Assembly: GCF_900186615.1 (NCBI RefSeq)
Contig: NZ_LT896588.1
Coordinates: 1,201,347 to 1,265,346 of the forward strand
Reading direction: 5' to 3'
Origin: Parabacteroides bouchesdurhonensis
GTDB lineage: Bacteria; Bacteroidota; Bacteroidia; Bacteroidales; Tannerellaceae
Length of the DNA: 64,000 nt
The notes below the pieces were generated by a model, which worked only from the letters and a program-made list of their open reading frames with translations, did not search any database and was not told the DNA's origin. A program made the translations under genes and the position numbers. Below, piece by piece: positions 43,453 to 54,000 of this stretch. How positions within the stretch are numbered: position 1 is the stretch's first letter; every line of letters starts with the position of its first letter.

Positions 43453-45105
43453 ATGAAATCAATAATAAATTTTGGAAAAGTCTGCATTATGACATTATTC
43501 GCCAGCATTTTGATGGTAAGTTGTAATTCCGACTTTTTAGACCGTCCGACTTTAGGGTCGGTGGATGAAACGACTTATTTGAACTCTGAGAATGGTGGTT
43601 TTAAGTTATTAATTAATTGCTACCAGCCTATTAATGATCACTGGAATTACCAGCAGATGAAGTTCGATGTGGGAGACCAATTAACCGATGATTGTTCGAA
43701 AGGTGGTTCTGATGCAGCAGACCGTGTGGTTGTAACAGAAGTAACACGTGGTAATCCTACTACGACAAGTAGTATGTTAAGAGATTTGTGGAATCATCGT
43801 TATCAATCTGCAATTTCTGCATGTAATGTATTTTTATCATTGGTTACTCCGGAAACTCAGTTAATAAAAGATGGAGGTGCTTTAGTTACAACAGCTGAAA
43901 AACAGCGTTGGATAGCAGAAGCCAAATTCTTACGTGCATTCTATTATTTTGATTTAGCAATGATGTTTGCTAATGTGCCTATTATAGATAAACCGTTAAC
44001 TTCTGCGGATAAAGGTAGTATTACTAAATCTGATAAAGAGGAAGTAAGAAAATTTATTCTTGCGGATCTGGATGCTGCTATAGCAGAAGCTAATTTGCCA
44101 GGAGCAAGTGCAATTCCTGCTTCTGAAACTGGACGTATTTCTAAAGAGGCAGCAATGGCTTTCCGGGCACGTGTAAAAATGTTCTTTGGTGATTATGAAG
44201 GTGCAAAAACAGACTTGAAGGCTGTTGTAGATGGTGGACAATTTGATTTGATCAGTGACTATCAGACATTATTTAATAGTGCAGCAAACGGTTATATGTC
44301 TAAAGAAGCTGTTTTTATTACAACACGAGCATATATACCTAACTATACTGGAGGTAGTGTTGTTCCTCAAATGTGTATTGGCCGTAATACCACCGGTGGT
44401 TGGGGCGGAGAATGCCCTACCAATAATCTAACTGCAGAATATGAAGTGGGCGACCCTCGTTTAGTTCATACTGTTATGTCATCCGGTGATATCTTCTACA
44501 AAGGAGATGGTGTAACGACAGAGCTTCACGATTATTCCGGTTATGATAACTTCCCTCAGCAACATAACCGTAAGTTATGGATTGATTATTCAAGAAGACC
44601 AACAGGAGGTTTAATGGATACAGACTGGTCTTTCTATCATATCCGTTATGCTGACGTATTGTTGATGTACGCAGAATGCCTGATAGAAACCGGAGGAGAC
44701 AAACAACTGGCTGTAGATTTGATTAATAAAGTTCGCTATCGTGCATTTGTAACTACTTCGCCGAAGGATCAATTTGCCCAGTATCGCAAATTCAATGTGG
44801 CGGATGATAAGAAAGTAACAGAGGCAGTTTTCAATGCAAATTATAAAGTGAAGGTTTCTGATGATCTTCGTAAAGCGGTACGTCATGAACGTCGTGTAGA
44901 ATTAGCCGGTGAAGGTCTTCGCTTGTATGATTTACTTCGTTGGGGTACATTTGTTTCTACTATGCAGGCTTTCAGCAAGACTACAGAAGCACAATACTCC
45001 GGTGCAGGTTCCAATGTTACGGATAAGACTTGGCCATATCCGATACCTCAAACAGAAATAGATAATATAGGAGGCGCTTTAACTCAGAATGATAATTATA
45101 AATAA
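43453..45105 (+). CDS. SusD1: SusD/RagB glycan-binding lipoprotein
   Basis: This is a 550-residue surface lipoprotein with signal MKSIINFGKVCIMTLFASILMVSC. The SusD fold shows FLDRPTLGSVDETTYLN, RWIAEAKFLRAFYYFDLAMMFANVPIIDKPLT (TPR region), and the C-terminal FYHIRYADVLLMYAECLIETGG, VRHERRVELAGEGLRLYDLLRWG and ending TWPYPIPQTEIDNIGGALTQNDNYK. It lids SusC1 and delivers glycans for TonB-driven import. It is closely related to SusD2 on the other strand; most differences fall in the middle, ligand-exposed part. A terminator follows at 45127-45161. Confidence 0.92.
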   Translation: MKSIINFGKVCIMTLFASILMVSCNSDFLDRPTLGSVDETTYLNSENGGFKLLINCYQPINDHWNYQQMKFDVGDQLTDDCSKGGSDAADRVVVTEVTRGNPTTTSSMLRDLWNHRYQSAISACNVFLSLVTPETQLIKDGGALVTTAEKQRWIAEAKFLRAFYYFDLAMMFANVPIIDKPLTSADKGSITKSDKEEVRKFILADLDAAIAEANLPGASAIPASETGRISKEAAMAFRARVKMFFGDYEGAKTDLKAVVDGGQFDLISDYQTLFNSAANGYMSKEAVFITTRAYIPNYTGGSVVPQMCIGRNTTGGWGGECPTNNLTAEYEVGDPRLVHTVMSSGDIFYKGDGVTTELHDYSGYDNFPQQHNRKLWIDYSRRPTGGLMDTDWSFYHIRYADVLLMYAECLIETGGDKQLAVDLINKVRYRAFVTTSPKDQFAQYRKFNVADDKKVTEAVFNANYKVKVSDDLRKAVRHERRVELAGEGLRLYDLLRWGTFVSTMQAFSKTTEAQYSGAGSNVTDKTWPYPIPQTEIDNIGGALTQNDNYK

Positions 45106-45126
45106 ATAATTATTTTCTACTATAAG

Positions 45127-45161
45127 AAAAGCCATGTTCCCAATAAGGGCATGGCTTTTTT
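45127..45161 (+). terminator. Terminator after susD1
   Basis: AAAAGCCATG (45127-45136) pairs with CATGGCTTTT (45150-45159), followed by TT, with a 13-nt loop. It lies 22 bp after the susD1 stop. Confidence 0.8.
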
Positions 45162-45551
45162 GTATTTCAGGATCTGATGGATTTGCAACTGAACCCTTCA
45201 GTTTTTTATCGCTTTTTATCAGTTATTTACACTAAAGCTGAAAGGTTGAATGGTTTAATGTATGTTAATCGAAATACAATTCCCTTTATTCGTTTTTAAA
45301 AGAGCAGACCTTTGAACTTAAAAGTCTTGTCTTAACACTTCAAAGGTCTGCTCTTTTGAAATGTTAAGACGGGACTTTGTAATTCAAAAGATAGCTCTTT
45401 TTTGATGCTTTCTTTCGTAAAAAAATCATAAGAACTGACTGAACAAAATATCGGATGATCTATAAATTAATTCTGCCAACAGGTTACTATATAAAAGAGA
45501 ATAATTTAAATTTGTCCTCAACTAATATTCAGTTAATCATATATACATATT
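45162..45551. other. Intergenic stretch between susD1 and the hydrolase gene
   Basis: It contains the five-unit 22-bp array B (45298-45407). A TAnnTTTG match (TAAATTTG, 45507-45514) lies 37 bp before the hydrolase ATG without a clear -33 element. Nothing else is recognisable. Confidence 0.5.
45298..45407. repeat. Array B: five 22-bp units homologous to array A
   Basis: Units start at 45298, 45320, 45342, 45364 and 45386. Unit 1 (AAAAGAGCAGACCTTT + GAACTT) has the same core as unit 3 of array A. Unit 3 here (AAAGGTCTGCTCTTTT + GAAATG) has that core exactly reverse-complemented. Unit 4 (TTAAGACGGGACTTTG) matches unit 4 of array A. Cores 1 and 3 can pair over 16 bp. Confidence 0.85.
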
Positions 45552-46337
45552 ATGAAAACATTAAAATCATTCGTTTTTGTGGCTTTATGCCTGTTAGTAT
45601 CTGTAACTGTGTATGCCGGAGATAAAAACAGTTTTCTTAAAAAACAGTTTACTACCTCTAATGGCTATAAATTAAACTATAGGGTGTTGTATCCCGAAAA
45701 CTATTGCCCTGATCAACAGTATCCTGTTATCCTTTTCCTGCATGGTGCCGGTGAAAGAGGGGATGACAATGAAGCTCAGTTATTTCATGGGGGCGACATG
45801 TTTGCTTCACATGCAAATCGATCCAAATATCCGGCTATTATCATTGCGCCGCAATGCCCGAAAGACATATCATGGTCATCTTACCGGAAACCTGAGAAAG
45901 ATGGGGAAAAACGTTATTACCCCTCCGTAACCCCGATTACAAAACCAATGGCTGCAGTAAAAGAGCTTTTAGACAGCTATATTGCTAAAGGAATTGTGGA
46001 TACAAAACGGATTTATATTACGGGGCTTTCTATGGGAGGCATGGGAACGTTTGATCTTGTTTGCCGTTATCCTAATCTTTTTGCAACAGCTACTCCTATC
46101 TGTGGGGGTGCTAACCTGCAACGATTAGCAAACTTTAAGGGAAAAACCGTTTTTAGTATTTATCATGGAGCAGATGACAGTGTTGTAGACGTGCAGTTTT
46201 CACGAGATGCTTACAAAACATTGAAAGAGGCGGGTATAGATGTTCGTTATAAAGAATATCCCGGCGTAGATCATAATAGCTGGGATAATGCGTTTGCCGA
46301 GCCTGATTATCTCGAGTGGATGTTTCTGCATAAGTAA
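45552..46337 (+). CDS. Secreted alpha/beta hydrolase (esterase/phospholipase-like)
   Basis: This is a 261-residue exported protein with signal peptide MKTLKSFVFVALCLLVSVTVYA. The catalytic set is Ser160 in RIYITGLSMGGMGTFDLV, Asp208 or Asp209 in YHGADDSVVDV and His241 in YPGVDHNSWDNAF. The oxyanion region is HGAGERGDDNEAQ. It resembles feruloyl/acetyl-esterase-like CE1 proteins common in polysaccharide-utilisation loci, so removing acyl groups from a plant glycan is a reasonable inference. It lies between the two SusC/D pairs, inside the candidate invertible segment. Confidence 0.85.
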   Translation: MKTLKSFVFVALCLLVSVTVYAGDKNSFLKKQFTTSNGYKLNYRVLYPENYCPDQQYPVILFLHGAGERGDDNEAQLFHGGDMFASHANRSKYPAIIIAPQCPKDISWSSYRKPEKDGEKRYYPSVTPITKPMAAVKELLDSYIAKGIVDTKRIYITGLSMGGMGTFDLVCRYPNLFATATPICGGANLQRLANFKGKTVFSIYHGADDSVVDVQFSRDAYKTLKEAGIDVRYKEYPGVDHNSWDNAFAEPDYLEWMFLHK

Positions 46338-46345
46338 TCTTTCAC

Positions 46346-46353
46346 TACTTTTG
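46346..46353 (+). promoter_or_regulatory. -7 box upstream of the YitT gene
   Basis: TACTTTTG matches TAnnTTTG, 25 bp before the ATG and directly after the hydrolase stop. A weak GTTTC at 46322-46326 occupies the -33 position. Confidence 0.5.
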
Positions 46354-46378
46354 CAGCCGCATCAACTAAAGAAATAAA

Positions 46379-47269
46379 ATGAAACCAACTTTATTAACAA
46401 CCTCACGCCAGGTTATGTGGAGAGAAACGAGGGATTATCTGATGATAGCCCTCGGCATGATATTTTACGGTATCGGTTGGACTGTTTTTCTTTTACCTAA
46501 CGATATCACAACAGGAGGCGTGCCGGGTATTGCTTCAATCGTATATTGGGCTACCGGATTCCCTGTACAATACACATACTTTATTATTAACGGTTTCTTA
46601 CTCCTGCTTGCCTTGAAAATTTTGGGCTTCCGCTTTAGTATCAAAACCATCTTCGCTGTATTTGTACTCACCTTCTTTTTATCTGTGATTCAGAAGCTGA
46701 CAGCCGGGCTGCATCTGCTGCATGACCAGCCTTTTATGGCCTGCGTGTTAGGAGCCTCTTTTTGTGGTAGTGGCATAGGTATTGCTTTTTCATCCAACGG
46801 AAGTACAGGAGGTACGGATATTATTGCCGCTATTATCAACAAATACCGTGATATTACGTTAGGGCGTGTGATGATGGTCTGTGATATGATTATTATAGCT
46901 TCCAGTTACTTCGTTTTAAAAGATTGGGAAAAGGTTGTATATGGTTTTGTTACATTATATGTATGCAGTTTTGTACTTGACCAGATTGTAAACAGTGCCC
47001 GTCAATCTGTACAGTTCTTTATCATTTCCAAAAAATATAAAGAGATAGGGAAAGAGATTAATGCTCTTCATCGTGGTGTTACAGTGATTGATGCAACCGG
47101 CCTTTATACCGGACAAGAACAAAAAATAATGTTTGTGTTGGCTAAGAAACGCCAGTCTACTACTATTTTCCGTATCATCAATGATATTGATCCGAACGCT
47201 TTTGTTTCACAAAGTGCTGTTATCGGTGTATATGGTGAAGGTTTTGATCATATTAAAGTGAAAAAATAA
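46379..47269 (+). CDS. YitT family membrane protein
   Basis: This is a 296-residue protein with five to six membrane helices in the first 200 residues: DYLMIALGMIFYGIGWTVFLLPNDITTGGVPGIASIVYW, YFIINGFLLLLALKILGFRFS, GIAFSSNGSTGGTDIIAAIINKYRDITLGRVMMVCDM. The C-terminal soluble DUF2179 domain is FFIISKKYKEIGKEINALHRGVTVIDATGLYTGQEQKIMFVLAKKRQ. The conserved GG..D motif (GSTGGTDII) is typical. Transport activity is suspected for the family but the substrate is unknown. Confidence 0.92.
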   Translation: MKPTLLTTSRQVMWRETRDYLMIALGMIFYGIGWTVFLLPNDITTGGVPGIASIVYWATGFPVQYTYFIINGFLLLLALKILGFRFSIKTIFAVFVLTFFLSVIQKLTAGLHLLHDQPFMACVLGASFCGSGIGIAFSSNGSTGGTDIIAAIINKYRDITLGRVMMVCDMIIIASSYFVLKDWEKVVYGFVTLYVCSFVLDQIVNSARQSVQFFIISKKYKEIGKEINALHRGVTVIDATGLYTGQEQKIMFVLAKKRQSTTIFRIINDIDPNAFVSQSAVIGVYGEGFDHIKVKK

Positions 47270-47272
47270 AAG

Positions 47273-47321
47273 AAAATTAGGCATACGGTAATGTTTAACG
47301 AATTATTGCATGCCTAATTTT
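47273..47321. terminator. Bidirectional terminator between YitT and GH27 genes
   Basis: AAAATTAGGCAT (47273-47284) pairs perfectly with ATGCCTAATTTT (47310-47321) over 12 bp, with a 25-nt loop. It separates two convergent genes. Confidence 0.75.
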
Positions 47322-47338
47322 GACTCCTTTTGCAGACT

Positions 47339-49294
47339 TTATTCAGGGATTAATCTAACAAATGTTACTCCATGATAAGGGACTTCTGTATTAAAGGAAG
47401 TTTGAGACGTCGCAAGATCTTTCTGCCGCCATAAATCTCGTATCGTATATTTTCCATTCAGTCCGATAGACTTGAAATCCAAGTTGAATCTATATTTACG
47501 ACTTTGTACATCGTCTGTTTGATCCCAATAGATAGCATACGGATTGGCATGGAAAAATCCTATTGCAACCGAGCCATCCTCCAAGTATTTATACCAGATT
47601 TGCCCGTTTTCAGTTATTATCTTACATGCCGGCATAACTAATGGGTCTTGATTTACGGCCAGAACTTCATCATTTGTAAGTAAACCGGTGGTAAATTCGT
47701 CCATTTCATTCATATCACAGCCTATTAGTAACGGAGCAGATAAGATACACCATAAACTTATATGTGAATACTGCTCGTCAGGGGTGAGATAAGAGTCGTG
47801 TGCCCTTGCTCCCCAGCCCAATCCAAGTTTACCTACCACAAGCATATCCGGATCATTATATTTACCCGGCCGGGTTGCCTGTGCACAAACATCCTGGAAG
47901 AAGCCGATACTACGTACAACGTTCCACTCATCTGTAATATCACGAGTGGTACGCCATTGATTGCCTCCGGCATCGCTACCCCAATTCCATACATTAGGAG
48001 CTCCATAGCCTACGCAATAAACAATATCGCGGTTTACTTTATCCAATGCTTTACGCATTACGACATAAGGTTCTTTTATTATTTCTTCCGTAGGAACCGG
48101 AGCGACCTGTGTATACAGGCAATAATCATATTTAAGGTAATCGATACCCCAGGCAGCCCACGTATCGGCATCAATTTGTTCATGTTGGTAACTGCCTAAA
48201 TGACCTCCGCAGGTAAGTGGTCCCGGAGATGAATAGATACCGAACTTTAATCCACGGCTATGAATGTAATCACTTAAGTCTTTAAAATCCGGGAATTTCT
48301 CATTACCCATCAATACCCCTTCAGAAGTACGTTCTCCCGACTCCCATCCATCATCTATATTAACATAGGTCCATCCATGGTTAATTAAATTGCGTGCCAT
48401 ATAGTCGGCCGCATCTTTTACCTTTTGGTCGTTTACTTGTAATCCCCAACAATTCCAGCTATTCCAACCCATCGGAGGAGTAAGGCAAATCTCGTTTCCA
48501 ACTTCGATACGCAAGGGACGTATATCTTCACCGTTACTATTTTCGGCTTTCAGGATTACATTAAATGTGCCTTGCTTTATTAATTTGCCCCGGATGAAGC
48601 CTGTTTCAGAATCTAACGTTAGTCCTTCCGGAAGATTAACAGCTGAAAACTTCATTGGACGATCTCCTGTAGCTGCTATAGTATATAAAAATGGGCTTCC
48701 GGGTCTTACTCCAAATACTTTTGCGCTATTAATACGTGGAGTTGCATCGGGACATGGGGTAAGGATGTACTTTTCGCCCAGACGAGGTTCTGGCATAACC
48801 GGTTCAGGTATTACAGAGCCGGAGGTTTCAATCTTTGCATTAAGCCAATCCGCATGGTCATACATAATCCCGTCTCCAGCTTCTTTAATCAGCAATGCTA
48901 GTTTCTTTACGCCTTTTAAATTAATATTAAAGGGTACAGCAGGCATTCCTTTGTGAAGTACTCCACTACTCCATACTAATTGTTGGTCTGCAAGAATCTG
49001 AAATTCGAGGTTTCCTCCAAAGTCATTATGGTCGTCTGCACCGGCCAAGCCGGAAAATGTTTTTGCTTTTCCTTCTAAATTTAATAAAAAACGACTGACA
49101 GAATGAGATCCTATACCGCGTTCATACTTCACTCCATTAACTTGCAAAGAGGTACCCATAACAGACTTGTTAGCTAAAGGTACACCCCAGTCTTGTAACA
49201 TATACCCTAAATCTAGTTGATCCAGATATACTGTTTTAGCAAATGATAGGGATGGTATCAAACATGCCAAAATGATTAATTTGATTTTCTTCAT
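47339..49294 (-). CDS. GH27 alpha-galactosidase with N-terminal NPCBM domain
   Basis: This is a 651-residue exported enzyme with signal peptide MKKIKLIILACLIPSLSFA. Residues about 21-158 form an NPCBM-type carbohydrate-binding jelly roll (ERGIGSHSVSRFLLNLEGKAKTFSGLAGADD), and 175-268 an Ig-like/putative-Ig region. The GH27 barrel starts at LTPPMGWNSWNCWG (about 271). The nucleophile is Asp390 in YLKYDYC and the acid/base Asp483 in KYNDPDML. It cuts terminal alpha-galactose. It lies 81 bp downstream of susD2 on the same strand, behind a hairpin, and so may take read-through from the SusCD2 transcript. Confidence 0.93.
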   Translation of the reverse strand: MKKIKLIILACLIPSLSFAKTVYLDQLDLGYMLQDWGVPLANKSVMGTSLQVNGVKYERGIGSHSVSRFLLNLEGKAKTFSGLAGADDHNDFGGNLEFQILADQQLVWSSGVLHKGMPAVPFNINLKGVKKLALLIKEAGDGIMYDHADWLNAKIETSGSVIPEPVMPEPRLGEKYILTPCPDATPRINSAKVFGVRPGSPFLYTIAATGDRPMKFSAVNLPEGLTLDSETGFIRGKLIKQGTFNVILKAENSNGEDIRPLRIEVGNEICLTPPMGWNSWNCWGLQVNDQKVKDAADYMARNLINHGWTYVNIDDGWESGERTSEGVLMGNEKFPDFKDLSDYIHSRGLKFGIYSSPGPLTCGGHLGSYQHEQIDADTWAAWGIDYLKYDYCLYTQVAPVPTEEIIKEPYVVMRKALDKVNRDIVYCVGYGAPNVWNWGSDAGGNQWRTTRDITDEWNVVRSIGFFQDVCAQATRPGKYNDPDMLVVGKLGLGWGARAHDSYLTPDEQYSHISLWCILSAPLLIGCDMNEMDEFTTGLLTNDEVLAVNQDPLVMPACKIITENGQIWYKYLEDGSVAIGFFHANPYAIYWDQTDDVQSRKYRFNLDFKSIGLNGKYTIRDLWRQKDLATSQTSFNTEVPYHGVTFVRLIPE

Positions 49295-49319
49295 ATATAA
49301 ATGGTTTAAATAGTAAAAA

Positions 49320-49353
49320 ATAAGGCCATATCCTTATTTGGAATATGGCCTTA
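49320..49353 (-). terminator. Hairpin after susD2
   Basis: TAAGGCCATATCC and GGAATATGGCCTTA (49321-49353) form an imperfect stem of about 12 bp with one bulge. On the minus strand it lies 23 bp after the susD2 stop, before the GH27 gene, and could attenuate read-through. Confidence 0.65.
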
Positions 49354-49375
49354 AAGATAAGGAAATAATTACTTA

Positions 49376-51028
49376 TTAATAATTATCATTCTGTGTTAAA
49401 GAACCTCCTACAAAATCAATTTCATTCTGTGGTATCGGATATGGCCAGGTTTTATCCGTAACCTGTGTACCAGCACCGGAGTATTGACCTTCTGTAGTTT
49501 TTCCAAATGCTTGCATAGTAGAAACAAATGTTCCCCAACGAAGTAAATCATAAAAGCGTAAACCTTCGCAACCCAATTCTACACGACGTTCATGACGTAC
49601 AGCTTTACGCAAATCATCCGTTATTTTTACTTTGTATTTTGCATTGAAAATTTCTTCTGTTACCTTTTTATCATCCGGTACATTGAATTTGCGATACTGG
49701 GCAAATTGATCCTTCGGCGAAGTAGTTACAAATGCACGGTGACGAATCTGATTAAGGATATCAACAACAACTTGTTTGTCTCCACCGGTTTCTACCAAAC
49801 ATTCTGCGTACATTAACAATACATCGGCATAACGGATATGATAGAATGACCAATCCGTATCAAGTAAGCCACCGGTAAAACGTCTTGAATAATCAATCCA
49901 TTGTTTGCGACTATGTTGTCTGGGATAGTTATCATAACCGGAATAGTCATGCGTCTCTGTTGTTTCCATATCCGCTTTATAGAAAATATCGCCGGAGGAT
50001 ATTACTGTATGAACTAAACGAGGATCACCTACTTCATATTCATTGACTAAATCAATAGTTGGGCATTCTCCACCCCAACCGCCGGTAGGACCACGGCCCA
50101 TATTCATTTGAGGACAAACACTTCCTCCTAAACTGTATGCCGGTTGATAACCTCTGACAGTAATAAATACGGCCTCTTTAGATAAGTATCCTTTTTCCAC
50201 ACTGTTAAACAAGTCTGAATAATCATCTATTATTCCGAAATAATTAGTATCAATGACATCCTTCAAATCTTTTTGTGCAGCAGCGTAATCACCAAAGAAC
50301 ATCAAGACACGGGCCCGGAAAGCTTTAGCTGCCTCTTTAGTGATGCGACCATATTCATTTATCGGTAAATTTGAAGCAGTTGGCAAATTCGGTTCGTTAA
50401 TTGCCGCTTCCAAATCTTCAAGAATAAATTTCTTTACTTCTTCTTTATCCGACTTCGTAAGTGTACTCTTATCTACACCAGCTAATGGTTCTTTGATAAT
50501 AGGCACATTAGCATACACGGTCGCCAAATCATAATAATAGAAAGCACGTAGGAAGCGAGCTTCTGCAATCCATCTTTGTTTCTTTTCTTTTGAAACTAAA
50601 GCTCCACCTGTTTCGATTAGCTGTGTTTCAGGTGTGATTTTCTGAAGGAATACATTACAAGGAGATATACCATCTTTATAACGATAAGTCCAATAGTCTG
50701 TCAACATTGCATTTGTAGCCAATGGACGTCCTGTTGCAACTTCGGTAATACGCACGCGGTCACCGGCATCTGAACCTCCTTTAGAACAATCATCGGCCAA
50801 TTGGTCTCCGAAAATAAATTTGGTGTCCTGATAGTTCCAATGGTCTGTTATATGAAAATAACATTGTATCAACAATTTATAACCGGCATCTTCCGTACTT
50901 AAAAATGTTGTTTCATCTAATGTACCCAACGGCGGTCTATCCAGAAAGTCGTCATTACAACTTACTGCTAATGCACCAATACATAATAGTGCAATACACG
51001 TCTTACTAAAATTTATTATTGATTTCAT
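49376..51028 (-). CDS. SusD2: SusD/RagB glycan-binding lipoprotein
   Basis: This is a 550-residue lipoprotein with signal MKSIINFSKTCIALLCIGALAVSC. The same SusD features as SusD1 are seen: FLDRPPLGTLDETTFLS, RWIAEARFLRAFYYYDLATVYANVPIIKEPLA, FYHIRYADVLLMYAECLVETGG, VRHERRVELGCEGLRFYDLLRWG and TWPYPIPQNEIDFVGGSLTQ. It partners SusC2, whose stop lies 13 bp upstream. Conservation with SusD1 is strong along the whole length, with clustered differences in surface loops, as expected for binding variants. Confidence 0.92.
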   Translation of the reverse strand: MKSIINFSKTCIALLCIGALAVSCNDDFLDRPPLGTLDETTFLSTEDAGYKLLIQCYFHITDHWNYQDTKFIFGDQLADDCSKGGSDAGDRVRITEVATGRPLATNAMLTDYWTYRYKDGISPCNVFLQKITPETQLIETGGALVSKEKKQRWIAEARFLRAFYYYDLATVYANVPIIKEPLAGVDKSTLTKSDKEEVKKFILEDLEAAINEPNLPTASNLPINEYGRITKEAAKAFRARVLMFFGDYAAAQKDLKDVIDTNYFGIIDDYSDLFNSVEKGYLSKEAVFITVRGYQPAYSLGGSVCPQMNMGRGPTGGWGGECPTIDLVNEYEVGDPRLVHTVISSGDIFYKADMETTETHDYSGYDNYPRQHSRKQWIDYSRRFTGGLLDTDWSFYHIRYADVLLMYAECLVETGGDKQVVVDILNQIRHRAFVTTSPKDQFAQYRKFNVPDDKKVTEEIFNAKYKVKITDDLRKAVRHERRVELGCEGLRFYDLLRWGTFVSTMQAFGKTTEGQYSGAGTQVTDKTWPYPIPQNEIDFVGGSLTQNDNY

Positions 51029-51041
51029 AAGATATCCGTTT

Positions 51042-54000
51042 TTAAAGTTTCATACTGATACCAAACATAAAGGTTCTTGGCTGTGGATAATATCCCATAT
51101 CGATACCTTTATAATAAGCCTTATTGTCATATTCACCAATTTCAGGGTCCAGACCGGAATAGCCGGTAATAGTAAATAGATTTTGTGCGGCAACAAAAAC
51201 ACGAAGATTATTAATTGTAACCTTTTTTGTAATAGAAGACGGAATAGTATAGCCTATCTGTATATTTTTCAAACGGACATAAGAACCATCTTCTACAAAC
51301 CAGTCAGACATTTCCAAGTTCATACGGCTGTTTGCGTCAATACCAAAGTTTTTATTCGTACTACCCGGACCATTCCAGAATGTAGTTAAGATATCTTTTG
51401 GCGCATTATACCAACCTGTACCTGAATAAATATCATATTTCAAAATATTCAAAATGTCGCCACCAATAGCTCCCTGGAAGAAAGCAGAGAAGTCAAACCC
51501 TTTGTATTCTGCACCTAATGTGATACCAAATGTAAAATCAGGATGCGGATTACCGATCATTGTACGGTCTTCATCATTTAATTCTCCATCACCATTCAAA
51601 TCCTGGAACTTCAAATCACCCGGTTTAGCACCCGGCATGACGACCTTTCCATCATTCTTATAATTATCGATTTCTTCCTGAGTCTGGAATACCCCATCCG
51701 TTTTAAATCCGTAGAAATAACCAATTGGTTTACCTGTTTCAATCATTGTATAGGTCTGGTTTCCTAAATGTATACCTTTATTCGGAATATTAAAGTTACC
51801 TCCTAAGTCTTTCACTTTATTACGATAGGTAGAAAGGTTTCCATTAATATGATAGATAAAATCTTTTCCTGCTTTTCCGTCATATCCTATTGTAATTTCA
51901 AAACCCTTATTACTAACACTACCTGCGTTCATCCATGGGTTGTTCGGCAGACCTAAAGTGTTAGGAAGAGGTACTTGAACCAACATATCCTTTGTATCAC
52001 GATTAAAGTAGTCGAAACTTGCTCTTAAAGAACCATTGAGAAATGCTAGATCCAGACCAAAATCTAACTGACGGGTTGTTTCCCATTTCAAATCGGGATT
52101 ACCAACTTGGGCACGACCAGCCGCTAAATCTGCAATAATCGGATTACCAAACGGATAGTAATATTTATTTCCGTACGTATCCAGATAAGCTCCACCCGGA
52201 ACATCCTGATTACCAATTTCACCCCAAGCAGCCCTTAATTTTCCTTGAGATAACCAATCTTTCGTACTTTCCAAGAATTTTTCTTCTGAGAAATTCCAAC
52301 CAGCAGAAACAGACGGGAAACATCCCCATCTATTCCCTTTGGCAAAGGAAGAAGAACCGTCCCATCGGATATTGGCTGTAACCATATAACGATTGTCGAA
52401 TGAATAAAATACACGACCGAAGTAAGAGTTCAGTGAAGAAATTTCATAATAACCTTCTGCTGATGGATCAATTGTTCCTGCATTAATAATCTGTTGGCTG
52501 GGATCATTTGTAACCATTCCTCTCTTATAAGCATAAATCATTTCATAACGTTTCTTTTCTGCAGAAGTACCTGCCATCGCTGTTATTGAATGCTTGTCAA
52601 ACTTTTGGTTGTAAGTAAAATAATTATCAAACACCCAATAATCTGTGTTTTTAGACCTGCGGCTTGCTGCAGCATAGGTAGAATACTCATCTCCATCCGA
52701 GTAATATTTAGGAGAAAATGCCGCTTCCAAATTACGTATCAAATCAATTGCAATACTGGACTTAAAGGTTAAGAACGGAAATAGTTTAATTTCACCAGTT
52801 ACATTACTTTTGGTTGAGAGATATGTATTATTATTTAAAGCATTCATATCTGCCTGTCTCGGACTATTATTTTTATTTGAATAAATAACGCCGGTATAGC
52901 GAGACCAAGGATTGGTTGGTTCATATCCTTGCATAATACGATCGTATAAGAAATCAGGAATATCAACCAAGTTATCACGAAAAACAGGGGTGATTGGGTC
53001 TGCCGTTACCGTGTTAAATACAGTACCTGTATAAGCATTACTTTCCAAAAGATTTCGTCTGGTTTCATAAGTAACATTTACATTAGCAGACATATTCAAC
53101 CATTTTGTTACTTCTGAATCTAAATTCAGACGTCCATTCAAACGATCATAGTTAGATCCTCTTAAGATACCTTTTTGATTCATATAGCCAAAGCTTGCAC
53201 GATATCTTAATTTTTTTGTTCCACCCGATAGTGCAAGGTTATATGTCTGAACAGGAGCGTCCTTTGCTTTACGAATTGTAGCATCCCACCAATTCGTACC
53301 TTGACGACCTCCGTTCTTTTCCAAAAATGAAAGAATAGCTTCGCGTTTTTCAGGAGTGGCAAAGTCTTCCATTAAATCTTTGCCTGCTGTTGTATAAGCA
53401 CGGTTTTTGTATTCCATAAAACCTTCGGCATCTAACATGTCGTATGTTTTAGCTACCCCTTGGAAACCTATACTCATGTCAAATTCAATGTTACTTTTAT
53501 ATGTATCTCCGCTAGCTCCGCGTTTGGTGCTGATTAAGATCACACCATTAGCTGCACGGGCTCCGTAAATAGCTTGAGCAGATGCGTCTTTTAATACTTC
53601 AAGACTTTCAATATCACGTGCATTTAACCAACCGATATCAGTTTGGGGCATGCCGTCTACTACATATAACGGATCATTATTATTGATAGTACCGACTCCA
53701 CGAATACGAACATTACCCATAGAACCCGGACTACCGGAAGTTGCTGTGATTGTTACACCGGCAGCTTTTCCTTGTAAAGCATCGGCTGCACTACGAAGTG
53801 GTAAATCTGCAATTTCATCTCCCTTTACTTGAGTAATAGCACCTGTTAAGTCACTTTTCTTAAACGAACCGTAACCTACTACTACTACTTCATCCAATTT
53901 TTGAGTATCTTCCGATAATGTAACATTAATGCTAGCTTTGTTTCCTACATTTACACTCTGTACATTATAACCAATATAAGAAAATTCCAATGTTGCGTTA

